Source: Microbacterium commune (GTDB lineage: Bacteria; Actinomycetota; Actinomycetes; Actinomycetales; Microbacteriaceae). From it: a DNA stretch of 64,000 nucleotides. The notes under the pieces are model-generated. The model was not told the DNA's origin and made no database searches. It was given only the letters and a program-made list of their open reading frames with translations. This document shows, piece after piece, positions 9,650 through 18,347 of the stretch. Made by a program: the position numbers and the translations under genes. The stretch spans positions 124,001-188,000 of the forward strand of contig NZ_JACSPX010000001.1 of assembly GCF_014836945.1 (NCBI RefSeq), written 5' to 3'. The first letter of the stretch is position 1. Each line of letters begins with the position of its first letter.

Positions 9650-10783
9650 ATGAGCAGTGCCGAGCAGCATCCGCCCGCCACCGCGTCCACCGGCACCGCC
9701 GCACGGCCTCGTCGACGGGTGCCGTTCTGGGACACCGCGCGATTCGCGTGCATCGTCCTGGTCGTCATCGGGCACGGTACGCAGCGACTCATCTACGATT
9801 CCGACGTCTCGTACGCCTTCTACCTGTGGGTGTACGCGTTCCACATGCCGGCCTTCGCCATCATCTCCGGCTACTTCTCGAAGGCGGGAAGCCCCACGAA
9901 GCGCCAGATGGCTCGCGTCATCACCGACATCCTCGTACCGTACGTGATCTTCGAAGGCCTGTGGACGCTCACCAAGTGGCTGGTCGAGGGAAAAGCCGAT
10001 CCGAATCTCACCCAGCCCTCGTGGACGCTGTGGTTCCTGCTCGCCCTCGGCATCTTCCGCCTGGTGCTCCCCTACCTCGCCCTGCTGCGGTGGCCGCTCG
10101 CCTGGGCCCTGGCGATCTCGATCGGCGTCGGGTACGTGACAAACGTCGACAGCACGTTCTCACTCTCGCGCACGCTGGGCCTGATGTTCTTCTTCACCCT
10201 GGGCTGGTGGCTCAGGGAGCGCGACGTGGTGCGTCGGCTGCACCTCATCGAGTACCGCCCGTGGTGGGTGCGAGCCGGCGCTGCCGCCGTGCTGGTCGCA
10301 TGGGGCGCGGCGTGCTGGCTGTGGCTGGATGTCTGGGAGGCGATCGACCTCAGGCACTGGCTGTTCTACGACGACTCGTACGCCGACCTCGCCGGCGATC
10401 AGTGGTGGGCCGGTGCCATCCGCCTCGGCCTCATCCTGCTCGCCGTCGTGCTCAGCGCGTGCTTCTTCGCTCTGCTGCCGCGACGACAGCAGCGCTGGAC
10501 GACGCTCGGACAGTACACGATGTACGTGTACCTGCTGCACTCGTTCGTGCTCTACCCGTTCCGCGAATCCGGGGTGCTGCGCGGCCTGAACCCCACCTGG
10601 ATCTGGCTGCCGCTGATCATCGCGCTGTCGGTCGGCATCGCGTTCGCGCTCTCCTCGAAGCCGGTGCGCTCGCTGTTCCGTCCGCTGGTCGAACCGCGCC
10701 CGCGCTGGATGTTCCGCGACTCCGAGCTGTCATCAGGGAGTGACCACCGCAGCGATCCGACGGGCTCCCGACGCAGTCGCTGA
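9650..10783 (+). CDS. Acyltransferase family 3 membrane protein
   Basis: A 377-residue integral membrane protein with about ten hydrophobic segments. It begins with a short Ser/Thr/Ala-rich stretch, then the family opening VPFWDTARFACIVLVVIGH (about 24-42), where the histidine corresponds to the conserved active-site histidine of O-acyltransferases of the OafA/YfiQ type. These move acetyl or other acyl groups onto cell-envelope sugars. The last 30 residues are charged and non-conserved. TAACCT at 9638-9643 lies six bases before the ATG, indicating a leaderless mRNA. It stands alone, convergent with efeB, so the acceptor is unknown. Confidence 0.85.
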   Translation: MSSAEQHPPATASTGTAARPRRRVPFWDTARFACIVLVVIGHGTQRLIYDSDVSYAFYLWVYAFHMPAFAIISGYFSKAGSPTKRQMARVITDILVPYVIFEGLWTLTKWLVEGKADPNLTQPSWTLWFLLALGIFRLVLPYLALLRWPLAWALAISIGVGYVTNVDSTFSLSRTLGLMFFFTLGWWLRERDVVRRLHLIEYRPWWVRAGAAAVLVAWGAACWLWLDVWEAIDLRHWLFYDDSYADLAGDQWWAGAIRLGLILLAVVLSACFFALLPRRQQRWTTLGQYTMYVYLLHSFVLYPFRESGVLRGLNPTWIWLPLIIALSVGIAFALSSKPVRSLFRPLVEPRPRWMFRDSELSSGSDHRSDPTGSRRSR

Positions 10784-10790
10784 GCCGGGC

Positions 10791-12038
10791 TCAGGCGAAC
10801 AGCGCCGCGCCCACGTACGATCCGGAGGTCGCTCCCGGCGGTACGGCCCACACGCCCGACCCGACGTGGCGGATGTACTCGATGAGCAGATCCGTCGACA
10901 TCCGCTTCTGCAGCGTGATGAACTGCGCGGGATCGCGCTGATACGAGAGGAAGAACAGCCCGGCGTCGAGGCGGCCCAGCGCGTTGTTGCCGCCGACGTA
11001 GTTGAAGCCGCGGCGCAGGATCCGCGCCCCGCCGTTCGCGTCCGGGTGCGCCAGTCGCACGTGGCTGTGCGGATCGAGACCGCTGAGCTTCGGCGGCGTC
11101 ATCTCGGTGCCGCCGCTGAGCGGTGCGCCCTCCACCTTGTCGCGCCCGAAGATCCGCTCCTGCTCGCCGAGGCGCACACGGTCCCACGTCTCGATGAGCA
11201 TCGCGATCTTGCGCGCGACGAGATACGACCCGCCAGCCATCCAGCCCGGATCCCCGTCGCCGGCCCACACATGGGACGCGAGCGCGTCCTGATCGTCGGC
11301 GAGGATGTTCGCGGTGCCGTCCTTGAAGCCGAAGAGGTTGCGAGGCGTCTGCTGCTGTGCGCTCGTGCGGGATGTCTTGCCGAAGCCGAGCTGCGACCAG
11401 CGCAGCTTGGCGCGCCCGAAGGCGATCCTGCTCAGATTGCGGATCGTATGCACGGCCACCTGAGGATCGTCCGCGCAGACCTGGATGCACAGGTCGCCGT
11501 CGGACTGTGCCGGATCCAGATCGTCGCCGAGGAATGCGGGCAGTCGCTCGAGCTTGGCCGGACGTCGGTCGGCGATGCCGTATCGGTCGCCGTCCTCGTT
11601 CAGGAACAGGCTCGGCCCGAACCCGAAGGTGATCGTGAGGTTCGCGGCGTGCAGCCCCAGCGCCTCTCCCGTGTCGTCCGGAGGAGCATCGGGCCCGCCG
11701 CCGACGGCACCCGACGCGCTCACCTCGAGCCCCTGCGTGAGCCGCGACGCGGCGTAGCTCCAGTCCTCGAGCAGCTCGATCAGATCGCGGCGGTCGCTGC
11801 GCGGCATCATGTCGAAAGCCGCGAAGTGCAGGTGCTCCTGGACCTCGGTGGTGATACCCGCCTGATGCGCACCGAAGAACGCGTGCGCGCCCTGGGCGTC
11901 CGGTTCGGTCCGCGAGGCGCCGAGAGCGAACCCGACGCCGCCGCCGGCCAGCGCGAGAGCGGCTCCCCCGCCCGCGGCCAAGCCCAGCAGGCCTCGCCGG
12001 CTGAGGCCCGCGCGGGGCTGATCGTCGTCATGCGGCAT
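10791..12038 (-). CDS. efeB: Dye-decolorizing peroxidase EfeB (iron uptake)
   Basis: A 415-residue DyP-type heme peroxidase exported by Tat: the signal has SRRGLLGL (13-20, twin arginines R14/R15) and a hydrophobic stretch to about residue 40. The DyP motif GFKDG is at 237-241 with D240 as distal acid; H331 in LAHPD is the likely proximal heme ligand and R343 the distal arginine. EfeB acts outside the membrane with EfeO and EfeU in uptake of ferrous iron and has been linked to iron removal from heme. It is the last gene of the efeUOB operon, 14 bases after efeO, under the DtxR-type box at 14265-14283. Confidence 0.92.
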   Translation of the reverse strand: MPHDDDQPRAGLSRRGLLGLAAGGGAALALAGGGVGFALGASRTEPDAQGAHAFFGAHQAGITTEVQEHLHFAAFDMMPRSDRRDLIELLEDWSYAASRLTQGLEVSASGAVGGGPDAPPDDTGEALGLHAANLTITFGFGPSLFLNEDGDRYGIADRRPAKLERLPAFLGDDLDPAQSDGDLCIQVCADDPQVAVHTIRNLSRIAFGRAKLRWSQLGFGKTSRTSAQQQTPRNLFGFKDGTANILADDQDALASHVWAGDGDPGWMAGGSYLVARKIAMLIETWDRVRLGEQERIFGRDKVEGAPLSGGTEMTPPKLSGLDPHSHVRLAHPDANGGARILRRGFNYVGGNNALGRLDAGLFFLSYQRDPAQFITLQKRMSTDLLIEYIRHVGSGVWAVPPGATSGSYVGAALFA

Positions 12039-12052
12039 GCGTGTGCTCCCCG

Positions 12053-13285
12053 TCAGGACAGGGTGGTGGCGGTCAACCGCGACAGCGGCTCGGCCAGGGC
12101 GTTGATGAGATCGATGAGCTCGCGCTTGTGATCATCGGTGAGTTCCGTGAACGGCACGAAGCCGCTCTCCAGGGATCCGTGCTGGGCGAGGGCGCTCTCG
12201 AGGTCCGCGTAGCCCGCGGCGATCTCGTCGACGAGGCTCTCGCCATCGGCACCCTTGGATGCCGCGAGGTCCTGCACCAGCGAGAAGGCCATCTTCGACC
12301 CCTCGACGTTGGCGGCGAAGTCGTAGAGGTCGGTGTGCGACCACCAGTCCTCCTCGCCGGTGATCTTCCCCGTCGCGACCTCGTCGAGCAGCGCGACGGC
12401 GCCGTTCGAGATGCCCGCGATGCCCTGATCGGCCAGCGCCGTGGTGAACTCGTCCGAGTGCACGTAGTCGAACAGCTCCTGCACGTCGGCGATCAGCAGA
12501 TCGCCGTACTCGCCGCGCTCCTCGGGCGTCGACGGGGCCCAGTCCTGCCAGGCGGGCGTCTCGCCGTCGGAGTTGAGTGCGTCCCGCGCAGGAACCCACA
12601 GATCCTTCTCGATGCGGTGGAAACCGGTCCACTCCAGCCCCTCGGCGAGCGCATCCACCTCTCGGTAGTCGATGCGCGGGTCGAGATCGCCCAGCGCCTC
12701 GGCGACGGGCTCGATGCGCTCGTAGGATGCCCGCGCCAGCGGGAAGAGCTCACGCGCCTTCTCGTCGTCGCCGGCGGTGTACGCCGCCACCAGCTCTGCG
12801 ACGTCGGGGACGAGGGCGCCGACCTGGTCCTTCACGAACGCGGCGTACAGGTCGACCGCCTGCTGCTTCTGCTGGGCGTCCGGTCCGTCGATGCTCACCT
12901 TGTCGCCTGTCACCGTGAACGCGGCCTTCCCCACGCCGTCGCCGATCATCCCCGGCTTGCAGACGGTGAAGTAGTCTCCGGGCTGCGCGACGACCGTGAG
13001 GGTGCGCGACGCGGCCGGGGCGATGTTCTCGACCTCGCCGACGATGCGCAGGCCGTCTTCGGCCAGCAGGTAGAACTCGGTGACCTGGTCTCCCGCGTTG
13101 GTCACGTCGAACGTGAGCGTGCCGCTCTTGGCCGTGCCGGACGAGACCGCGCATTCGCTGTCGGTCGAGGACACCGTGAACGACGCCGCCGGATCGGCTG
13201 CCTGCTTGGCCACGCAGCCGCTGAGTGCTGTCACGGCGACGGCGCCGAGCGCGAGCGCGCTCAGCGTGCGGGAGGAGAGGGTCAT
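12053..13285 (-). CDS. efeO: EfeO iron-uptake lipoprotein (cupredoxin plus M75 imelysin)
   Basis: A 410-residue exported lipoprotein with lipobox LSGC (cysteine C24). An N-terminal cupredoxin-like domain (about 30-135) precedes the M75 imelysin domain, which carries the metal-binding HxxE motif as H223-R-I-E226. EfeO binds iron outside the membrane and passes it to EfeU. The ATG at 13283-13285 overlaps the efeU stop as ATGA, so the genes are coupled. A much longer open frame extends upstream but is out-of-frame efeU sequence. This is the full-length form with both domains, as in classical EfeUOB systems. Confidence 0.93.
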   Translation of the reverse strand: MTLSSRTLSALALGAVAVTALSGCVAKQAADPAASFTVSSTDSECAVSSGTAKSGTLTFDVTNAGDQVTEFYLLAEDGLRIVGEVENIAPAASRTLTVVAQPGDYFTVCKPGMIGDGVGKAAFTVTGDKVSIDGPDAQQKQQAVDLYAAFVKDQVGALVPDVAELVAAYTAGDDEKARELFPLARASYERIEPVAEALGDLDPRIDYREVDALAEGLEWTGFHRIEKDLWVPARDALNSDGETPAWQDWAPSTPEERGEYGDLLIADVQELFDYVHSDEFTTALADQGIAGISNGAVALLDEVATGKITGEEDWWSHTDLYDFAANVEGSKMAFSLVQDLAASKGADGESLVDEIAAGYADLESALAQHGSLESGFVPFTELTDDHKRELIDLINALAEPLSRLTATTLS

Positions 13286-14238
13286 GCTGCTCCAGAAGAG
13301 TTGGTGACGAGGTCTGCGCGCTCGGCCTGCGGTGCCGAGGCGGCAGCCGGGACAGGTCGAGCAGCACGCGAGCGGGTCAGCCCGCGAACGAAGAAGGTGC
13401 CGACGACGGCCATGTACAGCGCCCACGCGATGACCTGCAGCCAGGTCATGTGCGGCATGAAACCGACCGTCGCCTGCAGGATGGTCGCCCAGGCGCCACC
13501 CGGTGCGATCACGGACGTGACGTCGAACGCCCAGCCGAACGGGAAGCCGGCGAGCCCGGTGAGCACAGCGCCGGTCACCGCATCGGTCGGGGCGACGGCG
13601 GTGAAGGGGCCGCCGAGCACGCCGGCCTCCTGCAGGTCCATCACGGCGTAGGCCAGCACACCGGCGGCGACGATGACGAGGAAGCCGCCCGTCCAGGCGA
13701 AGAACCGCCGGAGATCGAGCCGCACGGCACCGCGCGCGAGCAGCCAGCCGACGACGACGGCGATGAGCAGACCGAGCAGCGCGCCGAGCAGAGACTGCGG
13801 CGCGTCGCCGAACGACTGCACCATCGACCACAGCAGCAGGGTCGTCTCGATCCCCTCGCGCGCCACCGACACGAACCCGACGGTGACGAGCGCCCAGAGG
13901 CTGCCGTGCGCGAGGGCGCGATCGACGCCGCCCTGCAGGGTCGACTTCATCGTCCGGCCGGCCTTCTGCATCCAGAAGATCATCCAGGTGACCATGCCCA
14001 CCGCCACGAGCGAGAGCGAGCCGCCGATGATCTCCTGCGCCTCGGTGGTGAGCGCGTAGGCACCGAAGGTGAGCACGGCGCCGATCCCGAGCGCCAGGGC
14101 GATGGCGAGACCGATGCCGACCCACATCCGTCCCAGCACGTCGGCTCGGCCGAGTCGGCGGATGTACGCGACGAGGATGCCTACGACGAGAGCGGCTTCG
14201 AGGCCTTCGCGGAGGCCGATGAGGAGCGCTGCGAACAC
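13282..14238 (-). CDS. efeU: EfeU/FTR1 family iron permease
   Basis: A 318-residue permease with seven predicted membrane helices. The two REGxE iron-binding motifs that define the FTR1/EfeU family are present: R10-E14 in the first helix and R127-E131 in the fourth. It imports iron across the membrane using EfeO and EfeB as extracytoplasmic partners. The start is a GTG at 14236-14238. It is first in the operon; the promoter region contains a 19-bp DtxR/IdeR-type box 27-45 bases upstream, so the operon should be repressed when iron is plentiful. Confidence 0.93.
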   Translation of the reverse strand: MFAALLIGLREGLEAALVVGILVAYIRRLGRADVLGRMWVGIGLAIALALGIGAVLTFGAYALTTEAQEIIGGSLSLVAVGMVTWMIFWMQKAGRTMKSTLQGGVDRALAHGSLWALVTVGFVSVAREGIETTLLLWSMVQSFGDAPQSLLGALLGLLIAVVVGWLLARGAVRLDLRRFFAWTGGFLVIVAAGVLAYAVMDLQEAGVLGGPFTAVAPTDAVTGAVLTGLAGFPFGWAFDVTSVIAPGGAWATILQATVGFMPHMTWLQVIAWALYMAVVGTFFVRGLTRSRAARPVPAAASAPQAERADLVTNSSGAA

Positions 14239-14264
14239 GGGATTCGATTCTGCCGGCGGATCGG

Positions 14265-14283
14265 TAAGGGGTGCCTTACCTAA
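14265..14283 (-). promoter_or_regulatory. DtxR/IdeR-type iron box of efeUOB
   Basis: On the minus strand this reads TTAGGTAAGGCACCCCTTA, agreeing with the DtxR consensus TWAGGTWAGSCTWACCTWA at 16 of 19 positions. It lies just upstream of efeU, as expected for iron-responsive repression. Confidence 0.8.
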
Positions 14284-14380
14284 GGAACTTTAGCACCCGG
14301 CCGCCCGGCCGATCGCGCGTCGACCGGTAAGAGAAGGCAACATTCGTGCGCACGACCGGATCGGGTCCTACCGTCGACGC

Positions 14381-15379
14381 ATGAGCGATCTCTCCCTTCC
14401 CATCCTCGACCTGTCCCAGCTGGACGCCGGCGACGACGCGGCCGCGCGGTTCCGCGCCGACCTGCGCGCGGCGACGAGGGACGTCGGCTTCTTCTACCTC
14501 ACCGGCACGGGCATCCCTGCCGATCTCGAGCAGCGGCTGCACAGCGCCGCGAGGGACTTCTTCGCCCTTCCCGATGCCGACAAGCTCGCCATCGAGAACG
14601 TGAAGAGTCCGCACTTCCGCGGGTACACGCGCGTCGGCGGAGAGCGGACGAAGGGCGCCGTCGACTGGCGCGAGCAGATCGACATCGGCCCGGAACGGGC
14701 TGCCGTCGTGGGCGGCCCGGCGTTCAACCGCCTGATCGGACCGAACCTCTGGCCGGAGGCGCAGCCCGAGCTGCGCGCCGTGGTCGGCGAGTGGCACGCC
14801 GCGCTGTCCGGCATCGCGCGGAAGCTGCTGCGCGCGTGGGCGCTCGCGCTGGGCGCGGACGAGTCGTACTTCGACGACCACTTCGGCGAGCCGTCGACGC
14901 TCATCAAGATCGTCCGCTATCCGGGCACGACCGATCCCGAGCCGCAGCAGGGCGTCGGCGCCCACAAGGACAGCGGCGTGCTCACCCTGCTGTGGGTGGA
15001 GCCGGGGCGGGGCGGGCTTCAGGTCGAGCGCGACGGCGAGTGGGTGGACGCGCCGCCCGTCGACGGCGCCTTCGTGGTGAACATCGGCGAGCTGCTCGAG
15101 TACGCCACGAACGGGTACCTCAAGGCGACGAATCACCGCGTCGTCTCACCGCGAGCGCCCCACGACCGGCTCTCGATCCCGTTCTTCTTCAACCCCGCTC
15201 TCGACACCAAGCTGCCGCTGATCGATCTGCCGGCCGATCTCGCCGCGCACGCGCGCGGGGTGACGCAGGATCCCGCCAATCCCATCCACAGCCTGTACGG
15301 CGAGAACGCGCTGAAGTCGCGCCTGCGCGCGCACTCCGACGTCGCCGCGATCCATCACGCCGACCTGATCGGGGCGTGA
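14381..15379 (+). CDS. Isopenicillin N synthase-family 2-oxoglutarate/Fe(II) dioxygenase
   Basis: A 332-residue enzyme with a double-stranded beta-helix fold. The iron ligands are clear: H195 and D197 in GAHKDSG and H252 in TNHRV; the co-substrate clamp is R263 and S265 in RLSIPFFF. The N-terminal DVGFFYLTGTGIP block (34-46) is typical of the DIOX_N domain. Such enzymes oxidise small molecules; the substrate cannot be assigned. TACCGT at 14369-14374 is six bases before the ATG, a leaderless signature. It is divergent from efeU, whose DtxR box lies about 100 bases upstream, so iron control is conceivable but not shown. Confidence 0.88.
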   Translation: MSDLSLPILDLSQLDAGDDAAARFRADLRAATRDVGFFYLTGTGIPADLEQRLHSAARDFFALPDADKLAIENVKSPHFRGYTRVGGERTKGAVDWREQIDIGPERAAVVGGPAFNRLIGPNLWPEAQPELRAVVGEWHAALSGIARKLLRAWALALGADESYFDDHFGEPSTLIKIVRYPGTTDPEPQQGVGAHKDSGVLTLLWVEPGRGGLQVERDGEWVDAPPVDGAFVVNIGELLEYATNGYLKATNHRVVSPRAPHDRLSIPFFFNPALDTKLPLIDLPADLAAHARGVTQDPANPIHSLYGENALKSRLRAHSDVAAIHHADLIGA

Positions 15380-15395
15380 CGCGGGGGCATACGAC

Positions 15396-15426
15396 GAGAG
15401 CCGCCCCACACCGTGGGGCGGCTCTC
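15396..15426. terminator. Bidirectional terminator hairpin
   Basis: A perfect 14-bp stem (15396-15409 with 15413-15426, arm GAGAGCCGCCCCAC) and 3-nt loop, between the convergent dioxygenase gene and rpsO. Confidence 0.8.
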
Positions 15427-15465
15427 CAAGAATGTTCTGCGCGATTGAACGCTGGTCGATATGCC

Positions 15466-15735
15466 TTATCGACGAAGACCGAGACGCTCGATGAGCGAGC
15501 GGTAGCGGTTGATGTCGACGTCCTGCAGGTAACCCAGCAGGCGACGGCGCTGACCGACGAGCAGGAACAGGCCACGGCGCGAGTGGTGGTCGTGCTTGTG
15601 TGCCTTGAGGTGCTCGGTGAGGTCCTTGATGCGCTGCGTCAGCATTGCGACCTGCACCTCGGGGGATCCGGTGTCACCGGGGTGCGTCGCGTACTCTTCG
15701 ATGATCGCCTTCTTGACGTCTGCTTCCAGTGCCAT
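15466..15735 (-). CDS. rpsO: 30S ribosomal protein S15
   Basis: The 89-residue protein has the usual S15 length and sequence, including [17 protein letters not shown] (about 20-36), [11 protein letters not shown] and the C-terminal [13 protein letters not shown]15 binds 16S rRNA early in 30S assembly. The ATG at 15733-15735 is preceded by AGAGGGG; the longer upstream frame is rejected. In most relatives rpsO directly precedes pnp, whereas here an iron-uptake operon and other accessory genes lie between them. A strong hairpin follows the stop. Confidence 0.97.
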   Translation of the reverse strand: MALEADVKKAIIEEYATHPGDTGSPEVQVAMLTQRIKDLTEHLKAHKHDHHSRRGLFLLVGQRRRLLGYLQDVDINRYRSLIERLGLRR

Positions 15736-15874
15736 AGATTCGATCCCCTCTCTGCTTGCTGCGCGGTGCCCGACGCCGAATGCGTGGGCTCTCTTTATCC
15801 GCGGCCGATCAAACGGCAACCTCGACAGTCTACCAGCATCCGGACGGCCGGATGCGCACCGGTAACCTCGACGG

Positions 15875-17167
15875 GTGCCGTTCTCCCGCGCCCATCTGAT
15901 CGATCTCAGCCCGCTGAGATCCAGCCCGGCCTTCGCGCGCATGTGGATCGGCTCGGCCCTCGCCGGGATCGGCGGCCAGCTCACGATCGTGACCGTGATG
16001 CTGCACGTGTTCGAGCTGACCGCCAGCACCTTCGCGGTCTCGATGATCGCGGTCGCCGGCCTCGTGCCGATGGTCCTCGCCGGGCTCTACGGCGGGATGC
16101 TGGCCGACGCCTTCGACCGGCGGCGCGTGGCTCTGATCGCTGCGACCATCGCCTTCGTGGCGACGGCACTGCTCACGGGGCTGACGTGGACGGGCGCGGA
16201 GACGATCTGGTGGCTGTACGGGCTCAGCATGGTCATCGCGGCGGCCAACTCGGTGGGCATGGCGACCCGCACGGCGATCGTGCCGCGCCTGATCCCGCTG
16301 AACCAACTCGCGGCGGCATCGGCGCTGAACGGCGTCGCCTTCGGCCTGACCGTGATGGTCGGCCCCGCTGTGGCGGGTGTGCTCGTCGCCCTCACCGGCT
16401 TCGGGTGGACGTACACGATCGATGTCGTCCTCATGCTGTGCATGTTCCTCGGGCTGTGGACGCTGCCGACGCTGCTGCCCGAGGGCATGATCGTCCGCCC
16501 GGGGCTGGCATCCATCGTCGACGGATGGCGCTTCCTGCGCCGGGCGGGCAACATCCGCGCGCAGTACCTGCTCGACATCGCCGCGATGACCTTCGGCAAC
16601 CCGCTCGCCCTCTACCCGGCCCTCGGCACGGTGCTGCTCGGCGGCGGCGCCGTGACGACGGGACTGCTGACGGCGTCGGTCGCGGTCGGCACCTTCGCAT
16701 CGAGCCTGTTCTCGGGCAGGATCGTGCAGTACCGCTGGCACGGCGTCGGCATCGCCAGGGCGGTGCAGGCCTACGGCGCCACGGTCGCGCTGTTCGGGGC
16801 GATTCTGCTCATCGGGGTGTTCCTGCCGCCGGCATCCGAGCACTCCCCCGCCGTCCCGCTCATCGCCGTCGCCTGCGTCGCGCTCGCCCTCTCGGGAGCG
16901 GCCGACAACATCAGCTCGATCTACCGCAACACGATGATGCAGGCGGCGGTGCCCGACGCGATGCGCGGACGTCTGCAGGGTGTGTTCATCATCGTCGTCG
17001 CCGGCGGCCCCCGGCTCGGGGCGCTGTACGCCGGCACTCTGGCGACACTCACCGCACTGTGGCTCCCACCGCTGCTGGGCGGAATGCTCGTGATCGGCCT
17101 GGCCGTGACGATCGCGCGGCTCACCCCGCGCTTCCGCGCGTACGACGCACTGAGCCCGGAGGCCTGA
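15875..17167 (+). CDS. MFS transporter, DHA3/EntS-like
   Basis: A 430-residue major facilitator with twelve hydrophobic segments. The loop between helices 2 and 3, [12 protein letters not shown] (about 73-84), is the MFS motif A of this branch, and [15 protein letters not shown] (about 363-377) is a typical DHA3 cytoplasmic loop. The nearest named relatives are EntS-type exporters, often for siderophores, antibiotics or metabolites. No siderophore genes are nearby, so the cargo is open. The GTG start has TAACCT at 15863-15868, six bases upstream, indicating a leaderless mRNA. It is divergent from rpsO. Confidence 0.85.
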   Translation: MPFSRAHLIDLSPLRSSPAFARMWIGSALAGIGGQLTIVTVMLHVFELTASTFAVSMIAVAGLVPMVLAGLYGGMLADAFDRRRVALIAATIAFVATALLTGLTWTGAETIWWLYGLSMVIAAANSVGMATRTAIVPRLIPLNQLAAASALNGVAFGLTVMVGPAVAGVLVALTGFGWTYTIDVVLMLCMFLGLWTLPTLLPEGMIVRPGLASIVDGWRFLRRAGNIRAQYLLDIAAMTFGNPLALYPALGTVLLGGGAVTTGLLTASVAVGTFASSLFSGRIVQYRWHGVGIARAVQAYGATVALFGAILLIGVFLPPASEHSPAVPLIAVACVALALSGAADNISSIYRNTMMQAAVPDAMRGRLQGVFIIVVAGGPRLGALYAGTLATLTALWLPPLLGGMLVIGLAVTIARLTPRFRAYDALSPEA

Positions 17168-17210
17168 GCCGTCGGCGGCTCGGCCCCCGGGCCCGGGAAC
17201 GCGGTCGGAT

Positions 17211-17759
17211 TCAGGCCTGCAGGGCGCCCTGCAGGTCGAGGTTGATCGTGATGTCCTTGCCGACGAGCACACCACCGGTCTCAAGGGCAGCGTTCCAGGT
17301 GAGGCCGAAGTCCTCGCGGTTGATGACGGTCGTCGCCGAGGCGCCCGCCTTGTAGTTGCCCCACGGGTCGGTGCCGAAGCCGCCGAAGTCGAACTCGAAG
17401 CTGACCGGCTTGGTGATGCCGCGGATGGTGAGGTCGCCGTCGACGAAGAAGTCGCCGTCCTCGACGCGTGCTCCGGTGGAGACGAACTCCATGGTCGGGA
17501 AGTTCTCGACGTCGAAGAAGTCCGCCGAGCGCAGGTGGGTGTCGCGTCCCTCGTCCTTGGTGTCGACGGAGGCCACGTCGACGCTCGCCTCGACGGTGGC
17601 CTCGAGCGGGTTCTCGGGAGCGGTGAGCGTGGCGTTCTTGATGGCGAAGGAGCCGCGCACCTTCGAGATCATCATGTGGCGCACGCTGAAGGTGACCTCG
17701 CTGTGGCTGGGGTCCAGGACCCAAGTGCCGGGACGGTAGCCGGGGATCTCGATCGACAT
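17211..17759 (-). CDS. YceI family protein
   Basis: A 182-residue lipocalin-like YceI protein, a family that binds polyisoprenoid or amide lipids in a beta-barrel. Family landmarks are WVLDPSHSEVTFSVRHMM (13-30), GRDTHLRSADFFDVENFP (about 71-88) and GxLTIRGITKPV. Unlike many Gram-negative members it has no signal peptide and should be cytoplasmic, as is usual in actinobacteria. The ATG has a good AAGGAG. It stands alone between the MFS gene and an FKBP gene. The ligand is unknown. Confidence 0.9.
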   Translation of the reverse strand: MSIEIPGYRPGTWVLDPSHSEVTFSVRHMMISKVRGSFAIKNATLTAPENPLEATVEASVDVASVDTKDEGRDTHLRSADFFDVENFPTMEFVSTGARVEDGDFFVDGDLTIRGITKPVSFEFDFGGFGTDPWGNYKAGASATTVINREDFGLTWNAALETGGVLVGKDITINLDLQGALQA

Positions 17760-17853
17760 GTGTGTTTCTCCTTGAGGTTCGTCGGCGCACTCACGCCGTA
17801 CCGAGGATAACTTACATGCGTCTGCATATATTCCCGGTAGGGCCCATCACATG

Positions 17854-17889
17854 AAGAACCCCCATCCACCGAGGTGGATGGGGGTTCTT
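17854..17889 (-). terminator. Terminator hairpin after the FKBP gene
   Basis: A perfect 16-bp stem with arm AAGAACCCCCATCCAC and a 4-nt loop, placed 14 bases after the FKBP stop. On the minus strand it ends in TTCTT, a partial U-tract. Confidence 0.8.
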
Positions 17890-17903
17890 CGGATTGGATC
17901 GAC

Positions 17904-18272
17904 TCAGCCGACGGCGACGAGGTCGATGATGAAGATCAGGGTCTTCCCGGAGAGGAAGTGGCCGGATCCGGCCGGGCCGTACGCGAGGTGCGGCGGGATG
18001 ACCAGCTCACGGCGCCCGCCGACCTTCATGCCCGGGATGCCGTCCTGCCAGCCCTGGATGAGACCCCGCAGGGGGAACTGAATGGTCTCGCCGCGACCCC
18101 ACGAGGAGTCGAACTCCTCACCGGAGTCGTACTCGACACCGGCGTAGTGCACGGTGACGGTGTCGCCGGGGCGCGCCTCGGCGCCGTCGCCCTCGACGAT
18201 GTCGCGGATGACGAGCTCTGCGGGGGCGGGTCCGGTGGGGGCGTCGAACTCGGGCTTCGTGCGTTCAGTCAT
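17904..18272 (-). CDS. FKBP-type peptidyl-prolyl isomerase
   Basis: A 122-residue single-domain cytoplasmic FKBP that interconverts cis and trans peptidyl-proline bonds. Active-site landmarks are VTVHYAGVEYDSGEEFDSSW (about 51-70), FPLRGLIQGWQDGIPGMKVG (about 78-97) and the C-terminal SGKTLIFIIDL. The start at 18270-18272 matches the family N-terminus; a frame starting at 18308 is longer but unsupported. No signal peptide is present, unlike the FKBP lipoprotein at 60-61 kb. It is followed by a strong terminator. Confidence 0.93.
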   Translation of the reverse strand: MTERTKPEFDAPTGPAPAELVIRDIVEGDGAEARPGDTVTVHYAGVEYDSGEEFDSSWGRGETIQFPLRGLIQGWQDGIPGMKVGGRRELVIPPHLAYGPAGSGHFLSGKTLIFIIDLVAVG

Positions 18273-18347
18273 GACTCCATCCAACCTCGGCGCGCGTGCC
18301 CCGGTCAATGCGGTGCGTCCGCTGACCGCGTAATGCGATCCGCCGCG

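Noticed and set aside
12053-14125. A single 690-codon frame joining efeO with upstream sequence, suggesting a fusion
   Set aside because: The upstream part is efeU read out of frame; efeO has its own ATG, signal peptide and lipobox at 13285.
7668-15379. The block between pnp and rpsO as a recent horizontally acquired island
   Set aside because: Base composition and promoter style match the neighbours, and there is no integrase, tRNA or direct-repeat boundary; insertion seems old.
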